This document shows positions 1 to 12,098 of a DNA stretch of 64,000 nt, one piece after another. Position numbers and translations under genes: made by a program. Position 1 is the first letter of the stretch, and every line of letters begins with the position of its first letter. The notes beneath the pieces were generated by a model, which saw nothing but the letters and a program-made list of their open reading frames with translations, made no database searches and was not told where the DNA came from. The DNA is from Brevibacillus brevis (lineage in GTDB: Bacteria; Bacillota; Bacilli; Brevibacillales; Brevibacillaceae): positions 27,501-91,500 of the forward strand of contig NZ_LR134338.1 of assembly GCF_900637055.1 (NCBI RefSeq), in the 5' to 3' direction.

Positions 1-480
1 AGCAATTCCGTAACTTTCGCTGACGCTGGGGATGGATGAAAATAAGTCATGGACTGAATAGCGGTCTTGTAACGGCACAAGCTGGAACGCTTGAGCTAAT
101 TGCGCAAAAAACCCTTCCTTTTGTGGACGAACCTCGTCCTCCATTAGCATATAGGCGTTTCGTTTAAGCTTTCGTGTCGTGACACCATGTTGAAGAACAC
201 GACTGTTTTGGGGATAATACGGATCACGAGTCAATAACATCGCCTTCAACAAGTGAGAGCAGCCATAAAACAGCAGCAATGGCTGGATGGACAAGTCGGC
301 AACAGCGGAAGTGGAATAAAAGTGTCTGGCTTGTCTCCAGAGATACAAGAAACGCGAGCTTTGTTGAAAAGCTAGTCGCTCGGCATGCTCAAGACCCTTG
401 TCATGATAGCAGGCAGCCAAATATTTACGTGCAGTTGGTTCTGTCTCAAAATAGCGTAATGTTTTCCAAGCGTTATCCAT
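1..480 (-). CDS. yaaC: YaaC-like protein (3' end outside window)
   Basis: The reverse strand reads open from an ATG at 480 to the window edge: 160 codons starting MDNAWKTLRYFETEPTARKY. A GGTGGG ribosome binding site lies just upstream. The aromatic, Leu-rich N-terminus and the divergent position next to guaB match the YaaC family of Bacillus, which has no assigned biochemical role. Identification rests on position and on recalled N-terminal resemblance. The C-terminus is missing. Confidence 0.75.
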   Translation of the reverse strand, partial: MDNAWKTLRYFETEPTARKYLAACYHDKGLEHAERLAFQQSSRFLYLWRQARHFYSTSAVADLSIQPLLLFYGCSHLLKAMLLTRDPYYPQNSRVLQHGVTTRKLKRNAYMLMEDEVRPQKEGFFAQLAQAFQLVPLQDRYSVHDLFSSIPSVSESYGIA

Positions 481-582
481 GTTACCCACCTTTACCAATT
501 TTCGTAATATGGCTAAGTTTCCCTAATTGTTTTTTGATTTATCTGTCTTATTGATTCTATAACCGAACGATATACTCATTTC

Positions 583-611
583 TTGACAGTAAATTAAGCC
601 GTTTGTTAAAC
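583..611 (+). promoter_or_regulatory. Candidate guaB promoter
   Basis: A perfect TTGACA (583-588) is followed after 17 bp by TTAAAC (606-611), which matches the -10 consensus only partly. It lies 36 bp before the guaB start, in the divergent yaaC-guaB gap. Confidence 0.4.
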
Positions 612-619
612 TGTCTTAA

Positions 620-2107
<1,488 letters not shown>

Positions 2108-2110
2108 GCA

Positions 2111-2150
2111 TAAAATTACCCCCTTTCTGAAAAGAAAGGGGGTAATTTTA
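2111..2150 (+). terminator. guaB terminator (bidirectional)
   Basis: A near-perfect hairpin pairs AAAATTACCCCCTTT with AAAGGGGGTAATTTTA over a short loop. A/T runs on both sides suit it to stop guaB and the convergent small gene. Confidence 0.9.
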
Positions 2151-2195
2151 ATTAACCAGATTTTGTAAGGGGATAAATTTAAGTATATGTGGACG

Positions 2196-2636
2196 TTAGT
2201 TTCTATAGATAGCAATTTCTCCACTAGATGTGATATTACCTTTTATCTTAAGCCGATAGTTTCCTGGCTCCACAGATACTGGGTCTGTATAGTCAGTGTT
2301 ACCTTTCGGGGCTACTAATTTTCCCAGTTTAATTGTATTTACTACTTTTCCGTTTTCACTTAGTTTTTCGATGTAAACTGTAACATCACAATTACTATCT
2401 GAAGCAACTAATCCAGCGTTAGCCTTTCCAAAGAGATGGAAAGTGTCACGACCAATATAAGTACCACCCTGTGTTACACTGAAAGGTGTCCAATCGAGTT
2501 CAATGCTCATGATTTTAACGTTTTTTCCAGCTGCATGATTATTAACATTTGTTTCTACATTCGCATGAGCAGAAACCGGATTCATAACAGACAAAGCAAG
2601 ACCGAGTGAAGCGAAGGTATACAAAACTTTTTTCAT
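2196..2636 (-). CDS. Small secreted protein of unknown function
   Basis: This 146-residue protein has a classic Sec signal peptide: MKKVLYTF, a hydrophobic core, then SAHA and NVET as a probable cleavage site near residue 25. The mature part is about 120 residues with alternating hydrophobic/polar beta-strand character, one cysteine, and no motif I recognise. A CTGGGAGG ribosome binding site precedes the ATG. It is convergent with guaB. It could be a cell-surface or extracellular beta-sandwich protein; no function is claimed. Confidence 0.75.
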   Translation of the reverse strand: MKKVLYTFASLGLALSVMNPVSAHANVETNVNNHAAGKNVKIMSIELDWTPFSVTQGGTYIGRDTFHLFGKANAGLVASDSNCDVTVYIEKLSENGKVVNTIKLGKLVAPKGNTDYTDPVSVEPGNYRLKIKGNITSSGEIAIYRN

Positions 2637-2906
2637 TCAAAAAACCTCCCAGAGATTTCTTCAATATATTACCAAATATACCATAATTATTTTTGTATTC
2701 AATTATATGAATTGAAAATAGTAACAAATACCCAGACTTTCTTCCATCATAAAGGACACGAATAGATTGGCCGTAGGTATCATGGAATAAACTACCTACC
2801 GATGATGCTAATCGGACTTCAATGCAATCATAATGATATGTTAAACTAACACTTGGTGCTCAATAACCGTATGACATATGATAGAACTGGAGAGTGAGAA
2901 GAAATT

Positions 2907-4202
2907 ATGAAGCGAACTACATGGACAAAGCGACTGACAAGTCTATTCCTCTCTGTCGCTGTGTTTGTTACAGCAATGGGAAGCATGGCGGCAAAAGTAG
3001 ATGCTGAATCTGCCGCAAAGCTGCAGTTGGAAGTAAAGTCGTCCATCCTCGTTGAGGCCTCTACAGGCAGGGTGTTGTACAGTAGCAATCCGGATACCCC
3101 TTTGGCATCCGCTAGCATGACCAAAATGATGACGGAGTATCTGGTCAATGAAGCAGTTAAACAAAAGAAAATCAAATGGGATGAAAAAGTTCCAGTAAGC
3201 GAGTACGCCTTTTACATTGCAAAAATGGCAGACTCTTCGGGTGTTTACCTGAACCTAGGGGAATCCCATACGGTGAGAGAACTGTATAAAGCAATGGCAG
3301 TCGTTTCTGCTAATGATGCAACGGTGCTTCTTGCTGAAAAAATTGCCGGTAGCGAAGCAAACTTTGTTGCAATGATGAATACAAAAGCAAAAGAGTTTGG
3401 AATGAATAATTCGTCATTCGTGACATCTACCGGGCTGCCAGCTGATGAATTGGGTCCCTATTCGGTTCAGTCGGAACAAAAAGAAAACTTGATGTCCGCT
3501 CGTGACTCCGCGATCTTAGCACGTGCATTAATCCGTGACTTCCCGGAAGCTTTGGAAGTATCGAAAATTCCGCGATTGGAGTTTAGACCGGGTGCGGAAA
3601 AACCGAACTATAACTGGATGCTTCCAGGCTTGATCCAATATTACCCGGGTGTAGACGGATTGAAGACAGGACACACGAATGCAGCAGGCTATTGCTTTAC
3701 AGGTACAGCTACACGTGACGGTATGCGCTTGATTAGTGTAGTTATGGGAGCGTCAAGCGAACCCAAACGCTTCGGCGAAACCAAAAAACTGCTCGACTAC
3801 GGATTCAGCAACTATAAGCTAACGAAACAGTTGGACAAGGGTGCAACGATCAAAGGATTTGAAACAGCTCCTGTGAAAAACGGTGTAGAGGTAACTGTAC
3901 CAGTTGTTACAGGCAGTGAAGTAAATATGATCACAAAAACCGGTACCGAAGCAAAATTCACACCAACGGTTACCTTCCAGGAGCTAACCGCACCGATTCA
4001 GCAAGGACAAGTAGTCGGTAAGATCGTTTTGAAAGAAGAAGGTGTGAAGGAAACCGATTTCTTGCAGCCAGAAGACGCAGCAAAGGCAGGCGTGGATATC
4101 GTAGCAGGACAGGCAGTAGAGGAAGCCAGCTGGATTCGTCTGTTCTTCCGCAGTATCATCGAATTCTTCAGCAATCTGTTTAGCAGTGGAACAGGAAATT
4201 AA
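2907..4202 (+). CDS. dacA: D-alanyl-D-alanine carboxypeptidase (PBP5)
   Basis: A low-molecular-weight penicillin-binding protein that trims the terminal D-Ala from peptidoglycan stem peptides outside the membrane. It has a signal peptide (residues 1-31). The serine-acyl-enzyme motifs are present: SMTK (Ser70, Lys73), SAN (Ser134, Asn136) and KTG (253-255). A C-terminal beta domain ends in an amphipathic membrane anchor (SWIRLFFRSIIEFFSNLF). Its 431 residues match the family. It lies between guaB and pdxS as in Bacillus. The start ATG has a GGAGAG site 10-15 bases upstream. Confidence 0.96.
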   Translation: MKRTTWTKRLTSLFLSVAVFVTAMGSMAAKVDAESAAKLQLEVKSSILVEASTGRVLYSSNPDTPLASASMTKMMTEYLVNEAVKQKKIKWDEKVPVSEYAFYIAKMADSSGVYLNLGESHTVRELYKAMAVVSANDATVLLAEKIAGSEANFVAMMNTKAKEFGMNNSSFVTSTGLPADELGPYSVQSEQKENLMSARDSAILARALIRDFPEALEVSKIPRLEFRPGAEKPNYNWMLPGLIQYYPGVDGLKTGHTNAAGYCFTGTATRDGMRLISVVMGASSEPKRFGETKKLLDYGFSNYKLTKQLDKGATIKGFETAPVKNGVEVTVPVVTGSEVNMITKTGTEAKFTPTVTFQELTAPIQQGQVVGKIVLKEEGVKETDFLQPEDAAKAGVDIVAGQAVEEASWIRLFFRSIIEFFSNLFSSGTGN

Positions 4203-4216
4203 ATAACTATTGTTTT

Positions 4217-4300
4217 CCCCTACATCTATCGTTTACAATGACGGTAACAGGAACCATAACACCGCATAACAGTTTCGGTTCTGACTCATGATGTAGGGGG
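4217..4300 (+). promoter_or_regulatory. Structured pdxS upstream region
   Basis: CCCCTACATC (4217-4226) is perfectly complementary to GATGTAGGGG (4290-4299), which contains the pdxS Shine-Dalgarno. An inner imperfect stem pairs about 4248-4255 with 4278-4284. A possible promoter (TTTACA 4232-4237, 17 bp, CATAAC 4255-4260) lies inside, so the long stem would form only in transcripts reading through from dacA. Function is inferred. Confidence 0.4.
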
Positions 4301-4308
4301 TATTTGTA

Positions 4309-5193
4309 ATGGTACAAGTAGGAACGTCCCGCGTTAAAAGAGGTATGGCTGAAATGCAAAAAGGCGGCGTCATTATGGACGTCGTGAATGCTGAACAAGC
4401 GAAAATTGCAGAAGCAGCGGGTGCTGTTGCTGTAATGGCTTTGGAGCGTGTACCGTCTGACATTCGCGCAGCTGGTGGAGTTGCTCGTATGGCGGACCTT
4501 AGCATTGTAGAGGAAGTACTGAATGCTGTTTCGATCCCTGTTATGGCTAAAGCTCGTATCGGTCATTTTGTTGAAGCGCGTGTTCTCGAATCTCTGGGTG
4601 TAGATTATCTCGATGAGAGCGAAGTACTCACTCCGGCAGATGACTTGTACCATATCAATAAAAAAGAGTTCACTGTACCGTTTGTATGTGGCGCCCGTGA
4701 TCTGGGTGAAGCTCTCCGCCGTATTGGGGAAGGTGCATCCATGATCCGCACGAAAGGTGAGCCAGGAACCGGAAACATTGTAGAGGCTGTTCGCCATATG
4801 CGCACGATGATGTCCCAAATCCGCAAAGTGCAAGCCATGTCCTACGATGAACTGATGGCAGAAGCCAAAAACCTGGGTGCCCCATATGAACTGCTTGAAG
4901 AGGTACACAAAACAGGCAAGCTGCCAGTCGTAAACTTCGCAGCAGGTGGAGTAGCAACACCAGCAGATGCTGCCCTGATGATGCAATTGGGCTCCGATGG
5001 CGTGTTTGTTGGCTCTGGTATCTTTAAATCAGAGAATCCAGAGAAGTTTGCTCGCGCGATTGTGGAAGCGACTACCCACTACACGGATTACGAACTGATT
5101 GCTCGCGTATCCAAAGGCTTGGGAACGGCAATGCCAGGAATCGAAATCTCCAAAATTCGTGAAGCTGATCGCATGCAAGAGCGCGGCTGGTAA
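4309..5193 (+). CDS. pdxS: Pyridoxal 5'-phosphate synthase, lyase subunit
   Basis: PdxS condenses ribose 5-phosphate, glyceraldehyde 3-phosphate and PdxT-derived ammonia into PLP; it forms a dodecamer decorated by PdxT. The 294 residues are full length. The (beta/alpha)8 barrel carries Lys81 in [11 protein letters not shown], the residue that forms the substrate imine, and a GTGNIVEA phosphate loop around residue 150. The start ATG follows a GTAGGGGG ribosome binding site. pdxT starts 10 bp after its stop, so the pair is translated from one message in the order typical of Bacillota. Confidence 0.98.
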   Translation: MVQVGTSRVKRGMAEMQKGGVIMDVVNAEQAKIAEAAGAVAVMALERVPSDIRAAGGVARMADLSIVEEVLNAVSIPVMAKARIGHFVEARVLESLGVDYLDESEVLTPADDLYHINKKEFTVPFVCGARDLGEALRRIGEGASMIRTKGEPGTGNIVEAVRHMRTMMSQIRKVQAMSYDELMAEAKNLGAPYELLEEVHKTGKLPVVNFAAGGVATPADAALMMQLGSDGVFVGSGIFKSENPEKFARAIVEATTHYTDYELIARVSKGLGTAMPGIEISKIREADRMQERGW

Positions 5194-5203
5194 GGTGAGT
5201 AGC

Positions 5204-5779
5204 ATGAAAATCGGCGTACTCGCTCTACAAGGAGCTGTAGCAGAACATGTGCGAATGCTAGAAGAGGTTGGTGCCACAGCTGTCCCGGTCAAAAAAGTAG
5301 AAGATCTGGATGACCTAGACGGGCTGGTCATTCCCGGCGGAGAAAGCACCACGATTAGCAAGCTGATGCATAAGTACGGATTTATGGAGGCGGTTCAAGA
5401 GTTCGGTAAGTCGAACAAGCCGATCTTCGGGACTTGCGCAGGAGCGATCCTTCTGGCAAAACAGATTCAAGGACAAGACGATTGCCATTTAGGCTTGATG
5501 GATATCAAAGTCGAGCGAAATGCTTTTGGTCGCCAAAAGGAGAGCTTTGAAGTCTTGATGCCTGTTGCGGGTGTGGCGGCAGATTACCCGGCTGTGTTCA
5601 TCCGGGCACCGTATATCATGGAAGTGGGAGAGAACGGTCATGTCTTGGCCAAGCACGAAGACAAGATTGTTGTCGCCCGAAGCGGTCACTATTTGGCAGC
5701 AGCTTTTCACCCAGAATTGACCGAAGATACAAGACTGCACAAATACTTCCTCGACATGGTCAAGGAATACAGAAGCTAG
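5204..5779 (+). CDS. pdxT: Pyridoxal 5'-phosphate synthase, glutaminase subunit
   Basis: This triad glutamine amidotransferase hydrolyses glutamine and channels ammonia to PdxS. It has 191 residues. The nucleophile elbow is GTCAGAI (Cys78), and the C-terminal histidine/glutamate pair lies in AAFHPELTED. The start is ATG 5204 because the sequence begins MKIGVLALQGAV as in the family and the pdxS stop region supplies AAGGTGAG. A longer open frame upstream overlaps pdxS and is not real. Confidence 0.97.
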   Translation: MKIGVLALQGAVAEHVRMLEEVGATAVPVKKVEDLDDLDGLVIPGGESTTISKLMHKYGFMEAVQEFGKSNKPIFGTCAGAILLAKQIQGQDDCHLGLMDIKVERNAFGRQKESFEVLMPVAGVAADYPAVFIRAPYIMEVGENGHVLAKHEDKIVVARSGHYLAAAFHPELTEDTRLHKYFLDMVKEYRS

Positions 5780-5790
5780 CTGTTATACCG

Positions 5791-5827
5791 GAAGATCGGC
5801 CGTAAATAGGTGCCGATCTTCTTTTTT
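5791..5827 (+). terminator. pdxST terminator
   Basis: GAAGATCGGC pairs with GCCGATCTTC over an 11-nt loop, followed by a T-rich tract. Confidence 0.92.
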
Positions 5828-5894
5828 CTGTAAAGATCGAGGTGGGCTGCTCTTTACAGACGTATAGAACCTGTAGTACAGTTAACAATAATAG

Positions 5895-7468
<1,574 letters not shown>

Positions 7469-7484
7469 GCGAGAGATTTGGAAA

Positions 7485-7525
7485 GCAGCTCTTGATCCAT
7501 AACGGTTCAAGGGCTGTTTTATTTT
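7485..7525 (+). terminator. serS terminator
   Basis: CAGCTCTTGATCC pairs with GGTTCAAGGGCTG around a short loop (two mismatched or wobble positions), followed by TTTTATTTT. Confidence 0.85.
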
Positions 7526-7560
7526 GTGTACTAATACAGGTGGAATTTTTAAAAAACGTG

Positions 7561-7589
7561 TTGCACTGTATCAATCTCTGTTATATAAT
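7561..7589 (+). promoter_or_regulatory. Sigma-A promoter of the CxxCxGxG gene
   Basis: TTGCAC (7561-7566), a 17-bp spacer, then a perfect TATAAT (7584-7589). The 17 bases CTGTTATATAATAAAAA (7578-7594) recur exactly at 7814-7830, before aceB. Confidence 0.7.
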
Positions 7590-7640
7590 AAAAACAAATT
7601 TTAAGAATATTGTTTTAATACAGAGAGGGAGGAATGGAGA

Positions 7641-7793
7641 ATGGACTGCTATCGGTGTGAAGGAAACGGAGAACAAAATTGCCCAAGATGTGGAGGCGTT
7701 GGTCGTGATGCCAACGGAGCGGCTTGCCACAATTGTTTGGGAGATGGGCATGTAAGCTGCAGCCATTGCAGTGGCAGCGGGTATCAGGAGTAA
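7641..7793 (+). CDS. 50-residue DnaJ-type zinc-knuckle protein
   Basis: This very short gene consists almost entirely of four CxxCxGxG repeats: CYRCEGNG (3-10), CPRCGGVG (14-21), CHNCLGDG (29-36) and CSHCSGSG (40-47). This is the pattern of the DnaJ cysteine-rich domain, which binds two zinc ions. There is no J domain or other region. The ATG at 7641 follows a GAGGGAGG site and a good sigma-A promoter. Small YuiA-like cysteine proteins of Bacillus are the nearest thing I recall. Its role is unknown: zinc binding is inferred from the motif, and a chaperone-like or redox function is only possible. Confidence 0.85.
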   Translation: MDCYRCEGNGEQNCPRCGGVGRDANGAACHNCLGDGHVSCSHCSGSGYQE

Positions 7794-7813
7794 GAGCATT
7801 TTTTTTGCTATTA

Positions 7814-7830
7814 CTGTTATATAATAAAAA
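7814..7830 (+). promoter_or_regulatory. Repeat of the 17-bp promoter segment before aceB
   Basis: CTGTTATATAATAAAAA is identical to 7578-7594 and includes TATAAT (7820-7825), but no good -35 lies 17 bp upstream. It could be a weak or activator-dependent aceB promoter. Confidence 0.4.
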
Positions 7831-7884
7831 TCATTTTATCGATCTGTATCATAATAACTTTGGAGTAAGGGAGGAGGAGCTGTT

Positions 7885-9492
7885 TTGACTACTGTACCAA
7901 CGAATCCATATCCGCTGGAGGTTCAGATTTCCGGTGAGATGCACCCGGGTTATCAAGATATCCTGACACCAGAAGCAATCCAATTTGTAATGAAGCTGGA
8001 GCAAAGGTTTGGCGAAAGACGCCAGCAATTGCTGGCTAAACGCGTGGAGCGTCAATTGCAGATCGATGCAGGTCAACTGCCCGATTTTTTACAGGAAACA
8101 GCGGACATTCGTAAAGGAGATTGGACTGTTGCTCCATTGCCTAAAGATTTGCAAGACAGACGGGTGGAGATTACGGGACCTTCGGGTGACCGGAAAATGG
8201 TCATCAATGCACTGAACTCCGGTGCTCGGCTTTTCATGGCTGACTTTGAGGACGCGAACTCGCCGACCTGGGAGAACACGATACAAGGTCAAATCAACAT
8301 GAAGGATGCGGTACGCCGCACGATCTCCTACATCAGTCCAGAAGGCAAATCATACAGCCTCAATGAAAAGACAGCGGTATTGATCGTGCGTCCTCGTGGC
8401 TGGCATCTTGATGAAAAACACATCCGCCTCGATCAAAAACCGATCTCCGGCAGCCTGCTTGACTTCGGACTTTACTTTTACCACAACGTAGATGCTCTTA
8501 TCGCGAATCAGACAGCACCGTATTTCTACTTACCGAAACTGGAGAGCCATTTGGAGGCTCGCCTCTGGAACGATGTCTTCCTTTTCGCGCAGGATGAATT
8601 AAATATTCCACGCGGCACGATTCGTGCGACCGTATTGATCGAAACGATTCTCGCAGCTTTTGAAATGGATGAGATTCTGTACGAGCTGCGCGAGCATAGT
8701 GCAGGACTGAATTGCGGACGTTGGGACTACATTTTCAGCTATATCAAAAAGCTGCGGAATCAGCCTGATGTGATTACACCGGATCGGGCGCAAGTAACCA
8801 TGACAGTTCCGTTCATGAAAGCATACACCACGTTGGCCGTGAAGACTTGCCATAAACGGATGGCGCCTTGCATTGGCGGAATGGCTGCACAAATTCCGGT
8901 GAAAAATGACCCGGTACAAAATGCAGAAGCCATCGCCAAAGTGCGCGCTGACAAAGAGCGGGAAGCGTACGATGGACATGATGGGACTTGGGTAGCTCAC
9001 CCTGGGCTCGTGCCAGTAGCCATGGAAGTGTTCGATCGCTTGATGAGAGAGCCGAACCAAATCTGGTACAAACGTGAAGACGTAGACGTATCTGCTAAGC
9101 ATCTTCTGGCAGTCCCAGAGGGCACAATTACAGAAGCGGGTGTCCGTACAAACATAAGTGTCAGCTTGCAGTACATCGAGGCTTGGTTGCGAGGCTCTGG
9201 GGCTGTGCCGATCAATAATCTGATGGAGGATGCGGCTACAGCAGAAATTTCGCGGGCACAAGTCTGGCAATGGATGCGTCATCGTCACGGAGTCTTGCAG
9301 GATGGTAGAAAGGTGACGGAAGGCTTGGTGAAGCAGTGGCTGAGTGAGGAGCTGCAAGCGATCAAGCAAGCAATCGGCCAAGAGAGATACGACAACAGCA
9401 AGTATCCGATTGCTGGTGATCTGTTCTTGCAATTGGTAACGACAGAAGATTTCGAAGACTTCCTTACGGTACTGGGTTATCGCTATTTGTAA
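7885..9492 (+). CDS. aceB: Malate synthase A
   Basis: Condenses glyoxylate with acetyl-CoA to malate in the glyoxylate bypass. Its 535 residues match the isoform A family. The barrel motif [16 protein letters not shown], the [12 protein letters not shown] segment and the C-terminal [16 protein letters not shown] block with the catalytic region are all visible. The start is TTG 7885 with a GGGAGGAGG site. Isocitrate lyase follows 26 bp after the stop, forming an aceBA operon. No regulator gene is adjacent. Confidence 0.97.
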   Translation: MTTVPTNPYPLEVQISGEMHPGYQDILTPEAIQFVMKLEQRFGERRQQLLAKRVERQLQIDAGQLPDFLQETADIRKGDWTVAPLPKDLQDRRVEITGPSGDRKMVINALNSGARLFMADFEDANSPTWENTIQGQINMKDAVRRTISYISPEGKSYSLNEKTAVLIVRPRGWHLDEKHIRLDQKPISGSLLDFGLYFYHNVDALIANQTAPYFYLPKLESHLEARLWNDVFLFAQDELNIPRGTIRATVLIETILAAFEMDEILYELREHSAGLNCGRWDYIFSYIKKLRNQPDVITPDRAQVTMTVPFMKAYTTLAVKTCHKRMAPCIGGMAAQIPVKNDPVQNAEAIAKVRADKEREAYDGHDGTWVAHPGLVPVAMEVFDRLMREPNQIWYKREDVDVSAKHLLAVPEGTITEAGVRTNISVSLQYIEAWLRGSGAVPINNLMEDAATAEISRAQVWQWMRHRHGVLQDGRKVTEGLVKQWLSEELQAIKQAIGQERYDNSKYPIAGDLFLQLVTTEDFEDFLTVLGYRYL

Positions 9493-9518
9493 AAATAAAA
9501 AGAGTGGGGGAAATGAAA

Positions 9519-10808
9519 ATGACGAAAGTAACCAAGCAAGAAGCGATTCAACAGGTGGAGCAAAGCTGGCAGGGGGAGCGTTTTCAAGGGATTACACGTC
9601 CGTATACGGCAGAAGATGTCGTTCGTTTGCGCGGCTCCGTACAAATCGAACATACGCTGGCTCGTCTAGGAGCAGAGCGTCTGTGGGACCTCTTGCATAC
9701 CGAGCACCATATCAAAGCGTTGGGGGCTTTGACCGGGAATCAAGCGATTCAGCAGGTAAAGGCAGGATTAAAAGCGATTTACTTGAGTGGCTGGCAGGTA
9801 GCGGCCGATGCCAATCTGTCTGGTCAGATGTATCCTGATCAAAGCCTCTACCCGGCAAACAGTGTTCCCCAAGTCGTAAAAAGAATTAATCAGGCATTGC
9901 AACGGGCTGATCAGATCGATCAATCAGAAGGCGGTACCGACACGCATTGGTTTGCTCCGATTGTAGCAGACGCAGAAGCGGGCTTTGGTGGGCCACTGAA
10001 CGTCTTTGAATTAATGAAGGGTATGATTGAAGCAGGTGCAGCAGGCGTGCATTTTGAAGACCAACTGGCTTCGGAGAAAAAATGCGGCCATATGGGCGGA
10101 AAAGTACTCATTCCGACGCAAGCAGCTGTGCGTAATCTGATTTCCGCCCGCTTTGCAGCAGATGTGATGGGAGTCCCGACGATTATCGTGGCACGTACCG
10201 ATGCCAATGGCGCTTTCCTGATCACCAGCGACATCGACGAGCAGGATAAACCATTCCTGACAGGTGAACGAACAGCAGAAGGATTCTTCCGTCTACGCGG
10301 TGGACTGGATGCGGCGATTGCACGTGGTCTTGCGTACGCTCCTTATGCAGATCTGATCTGGTGCGAGACTTCTGAGCCGAATTTGGAGGAAGCACGCCGT
10401 TTTGCAGAAGCGATCCATGCTAAATACCCGGGCAAGCTGTTAGCCTACAATTGCTCTCCTTCTTTCAACTGGAAAAAGAAGCTGGATGAAAAGACCATCG
10501 CTCGCTTCCAGGAAGAGATCGGCGAAATGGGCTACAAGTTCCAATTTGTCACGCTCGCTGGCTTCCACTCCCTGAATTACAGCATGTTTGAACTGGCGCG
10601 TGGTTATCGTGATCGCGGAATGGCTGCCTACTCTGAATTGCAGCAGGCGGAGTTTTCCAGCGAAGTACATGGCTATACGGCTACTCGCCATCAGCGTGAA
10701 GTCGGTACCGGGTATTTCGATGAGGTTGCGCAAGTTATCTCTGGCGGTAATTCCTCTACGACTGCACTCAGCGGGTCGACGGAAGAGGAGCAGTTTGCTC
10801 ACAATTAA
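9519..10808 (+). CDS. aceA: Isocitrate lyase
   Basis: Cleaves isocitrate to succinate and glyoxylate, the first step of the bypass. The catalytic loop [13 protein letters not shown] places the active cysteine at about residue 189. The metal-binding segment ADAEAGFGG precedes it, and WCETSEPN and NCSPSFNW follow. ATG 9519 was chosen because the GGGGG of the ribosome binding site sits 8 bases upstream; ATG 9513 (two residues longer) is possible. Length is 429 residues, typical for Bacillota. Co-transcribed with aceB. Confidence 0.97.
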   Translation: MTKVTKQEAIQQVEQSWQGERFQGITRPYTAEDVVRLRGSVQIEHTLARLGAERLWDLLHTEHHIKALGALTGNQAIQQVKAGLKAIYLSGWQVAADANLSGQMYPDQSLYPANSVPQVVKRINQALQRADQIDQSEGGTDTHWFAPIVADAEAGFGGPLNVFELMKGMIEAGAAGVHFEDQLASEKKCGHMGGKVLIPTQAAVRNLISARFAADVMGVPTIIVARTDANGAFLITSDIDEQDKPFLTGERTAEGFFRLRGGLDAAIARGLAYAPYADLIWCETSEPNLEEARRFAEAIHAKYPGKLLAYNCSPSFNWKKKLDEKTIARFQEEIGEMGYKFQFVTLAGFHSLNYSMFELARGYRDRGMAAYSELQQAEFSSEVHGYTATRHQREVGTGYFDEVAQVISGGNSSTTALSGSTEEEQFAHN

Positions 10809-10827
10809 AGAGGAAAAACGAAGGACT

Positions 10828-10862
10828 AGGTGGTTCTCTGGTATTCAGAGGGCCACTTTTTG
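10828..10862 (+). terminator. aceBA terminator
   Basis: GTGGTTCTCTG pairs with CAGAGGGCCAC, followed by TTTTT. Confidence 0.85.
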
Positions 10863-11000
10863 CGTTCACTTCTATTTTTCATAGAGTCTTAATAGCTTTT
10901 TAACAACGCATTTATATCAGTTTCATTTTGGTTGTTTACGATTGGATTAGAAAAAACCAAAAGATCAAACACAAACCAAAAACGAAAAGGGGCCTTAAAG

Positions 11001-12098
11001 ATGAGAGGGAACCAGTTAAGCTGGAAACGAACCGTTGTTGTCATGACATCCGTTTTTCTGCTTGCGGGATGTGCCACCGAGACGAAATCAGGCACTTCTC
11101 TGGATACGTCGCAATTGACCCTGGATCAAATTGTGGAAAAAGCGAAGCAGGAGGGAGAAGTCAATTCCGTGGGTATGCCTGACACGTGGGCAAACTGGGG
11201 GGAGACCTGGAGCAATCTCGGAAAGGAATATGGCTTGAAGCATACGGACACTGACATGTCGAGCGCAGAAGAATTGGCGAAGTTTGAAGCAGAAAAAGAA
11301 GACGCCACAGCAGACATCGGTGACGTAGGCATCGCTTTTGGACCGTTAGCCAAGCAAAAAGGGCTGACGCTGCCTTACAAAACCTCTTACTGGAACGACA
11401 TCCCCGACTGGGCAAAAGATGATGAAGGACATTGGTTGCTGGGCTATACCGGAACACTAGCTTTTATCACTGACAAGACAAAGGTGCAAAACCCTCCCAA
11501 GACATGGGCAGATTTGAAAAACGGAAGCTACAAGATCGCGATCGGCGATGTCATGAAAGCGAATCAGGCGCAGTTTGCCGTTCTGGCCGCCGCCTATGCT
11601 AATGGGGGAGATGAGAAAAATATTCAGCCTGGCATTGACTTTTTCGCTGACTTGGCAAAAAACAAGCGGCTCAGTACGAGCGATCCGAGCCTTGCCAATC
11701 TAGAAAAGGGTGAAATCGAAGTCGCAATCTTGTGGGACTTCAACGCGCTCGGGTATCGGGACAAAATCGATAAAAACCGCTTTGATGTCCTCATCCCGGA
11801 AGAAGCATCAGTCAGCAGCGGGTACGCTACGGTTATCAACAAGTACGCCAAACACCCGCACGCTGCCATGCTGGCTCGTGAATACATTCTCTCCGACGCT
11901 GGACAGTCCAATTTGGCACGCGGCTATGCCAGACCGATTCGCGCCAACGCCAAGCTGGATGAATCCGCGAAAGCCATGCTGCTCCCCGATGAAATGTATA
12001 AAAACGCACGTCCGGTGGGCGATTTGACTGCTTGGGAAGAGACGGCCAAAAAGTTGCCGCAGCTATGGCAAGAGCAGGTGTTAATCCATGTGCGCTAG
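11001..12098 (+). CDS. ABC transporter substrate-binding lipoprotein
   Basis: This extracellular solute-binding protein has a lipoprotein signal (TVVVMTSVFLLAGC, acylated Cys near 23) tethering it to the outer face of the membrane. The rest has the Fe3+/2-aminoethylphosphonate/spermidine-type binding fold: an N-terminal lobe with LDQIVEKAKQEGEVNSVGMPD, and a hinge region LLGYTGTLAFITDKTKV followed by PPKTWADLK. ATG 11001 with AAAGGGGCC upstream is preferred over a longer frame that lacks a binding site. It is the first gene of a seven-gene operon with both phosphohydrolases, so the ligand is probably a phosphorylated or phosphonate organic compound. The ligand itself is not known. Confidence 0.88.
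   Translation: MRGNQLSWKRTVVVMTSVFLLAGCATETKSGTSLDTSQLTLDQIVEKAKQEGEVNSVGMPDTWANWGETWSNLGKEYGLKHTDTDMSSAEELAKFEAEKEDATADIGDVGIAFGPLAKQKGLTLPYKTSYWNDIPDWAKDDEGHWLLGYTGTLAFITDKTKVQNPPKTWADLKNGSYKIAIGDVMKANQAQFAVLAAAYANGGDEKNIQPGIDFFADLAKNKRLSTSDPSLANLEKGEIEVAILWDFNALGYRDKIDKNRFDVLIPEEASVSSGYATVINKYAKHPHAAMLAREYILSDAGQSNLARGYARPIRANAKLDESAKAMLLPDEMYKNARPVGDLTAWEETAKKLPQLWQEQVLIHVR

Noticed and set aside
7492..7755. 87-codon open frame overlapping the zinc-knuckle gene
   Set aside because: Wrong frame; the 50-codon frame has the ribosome binding site and four regular CxxCxGxG motifs.
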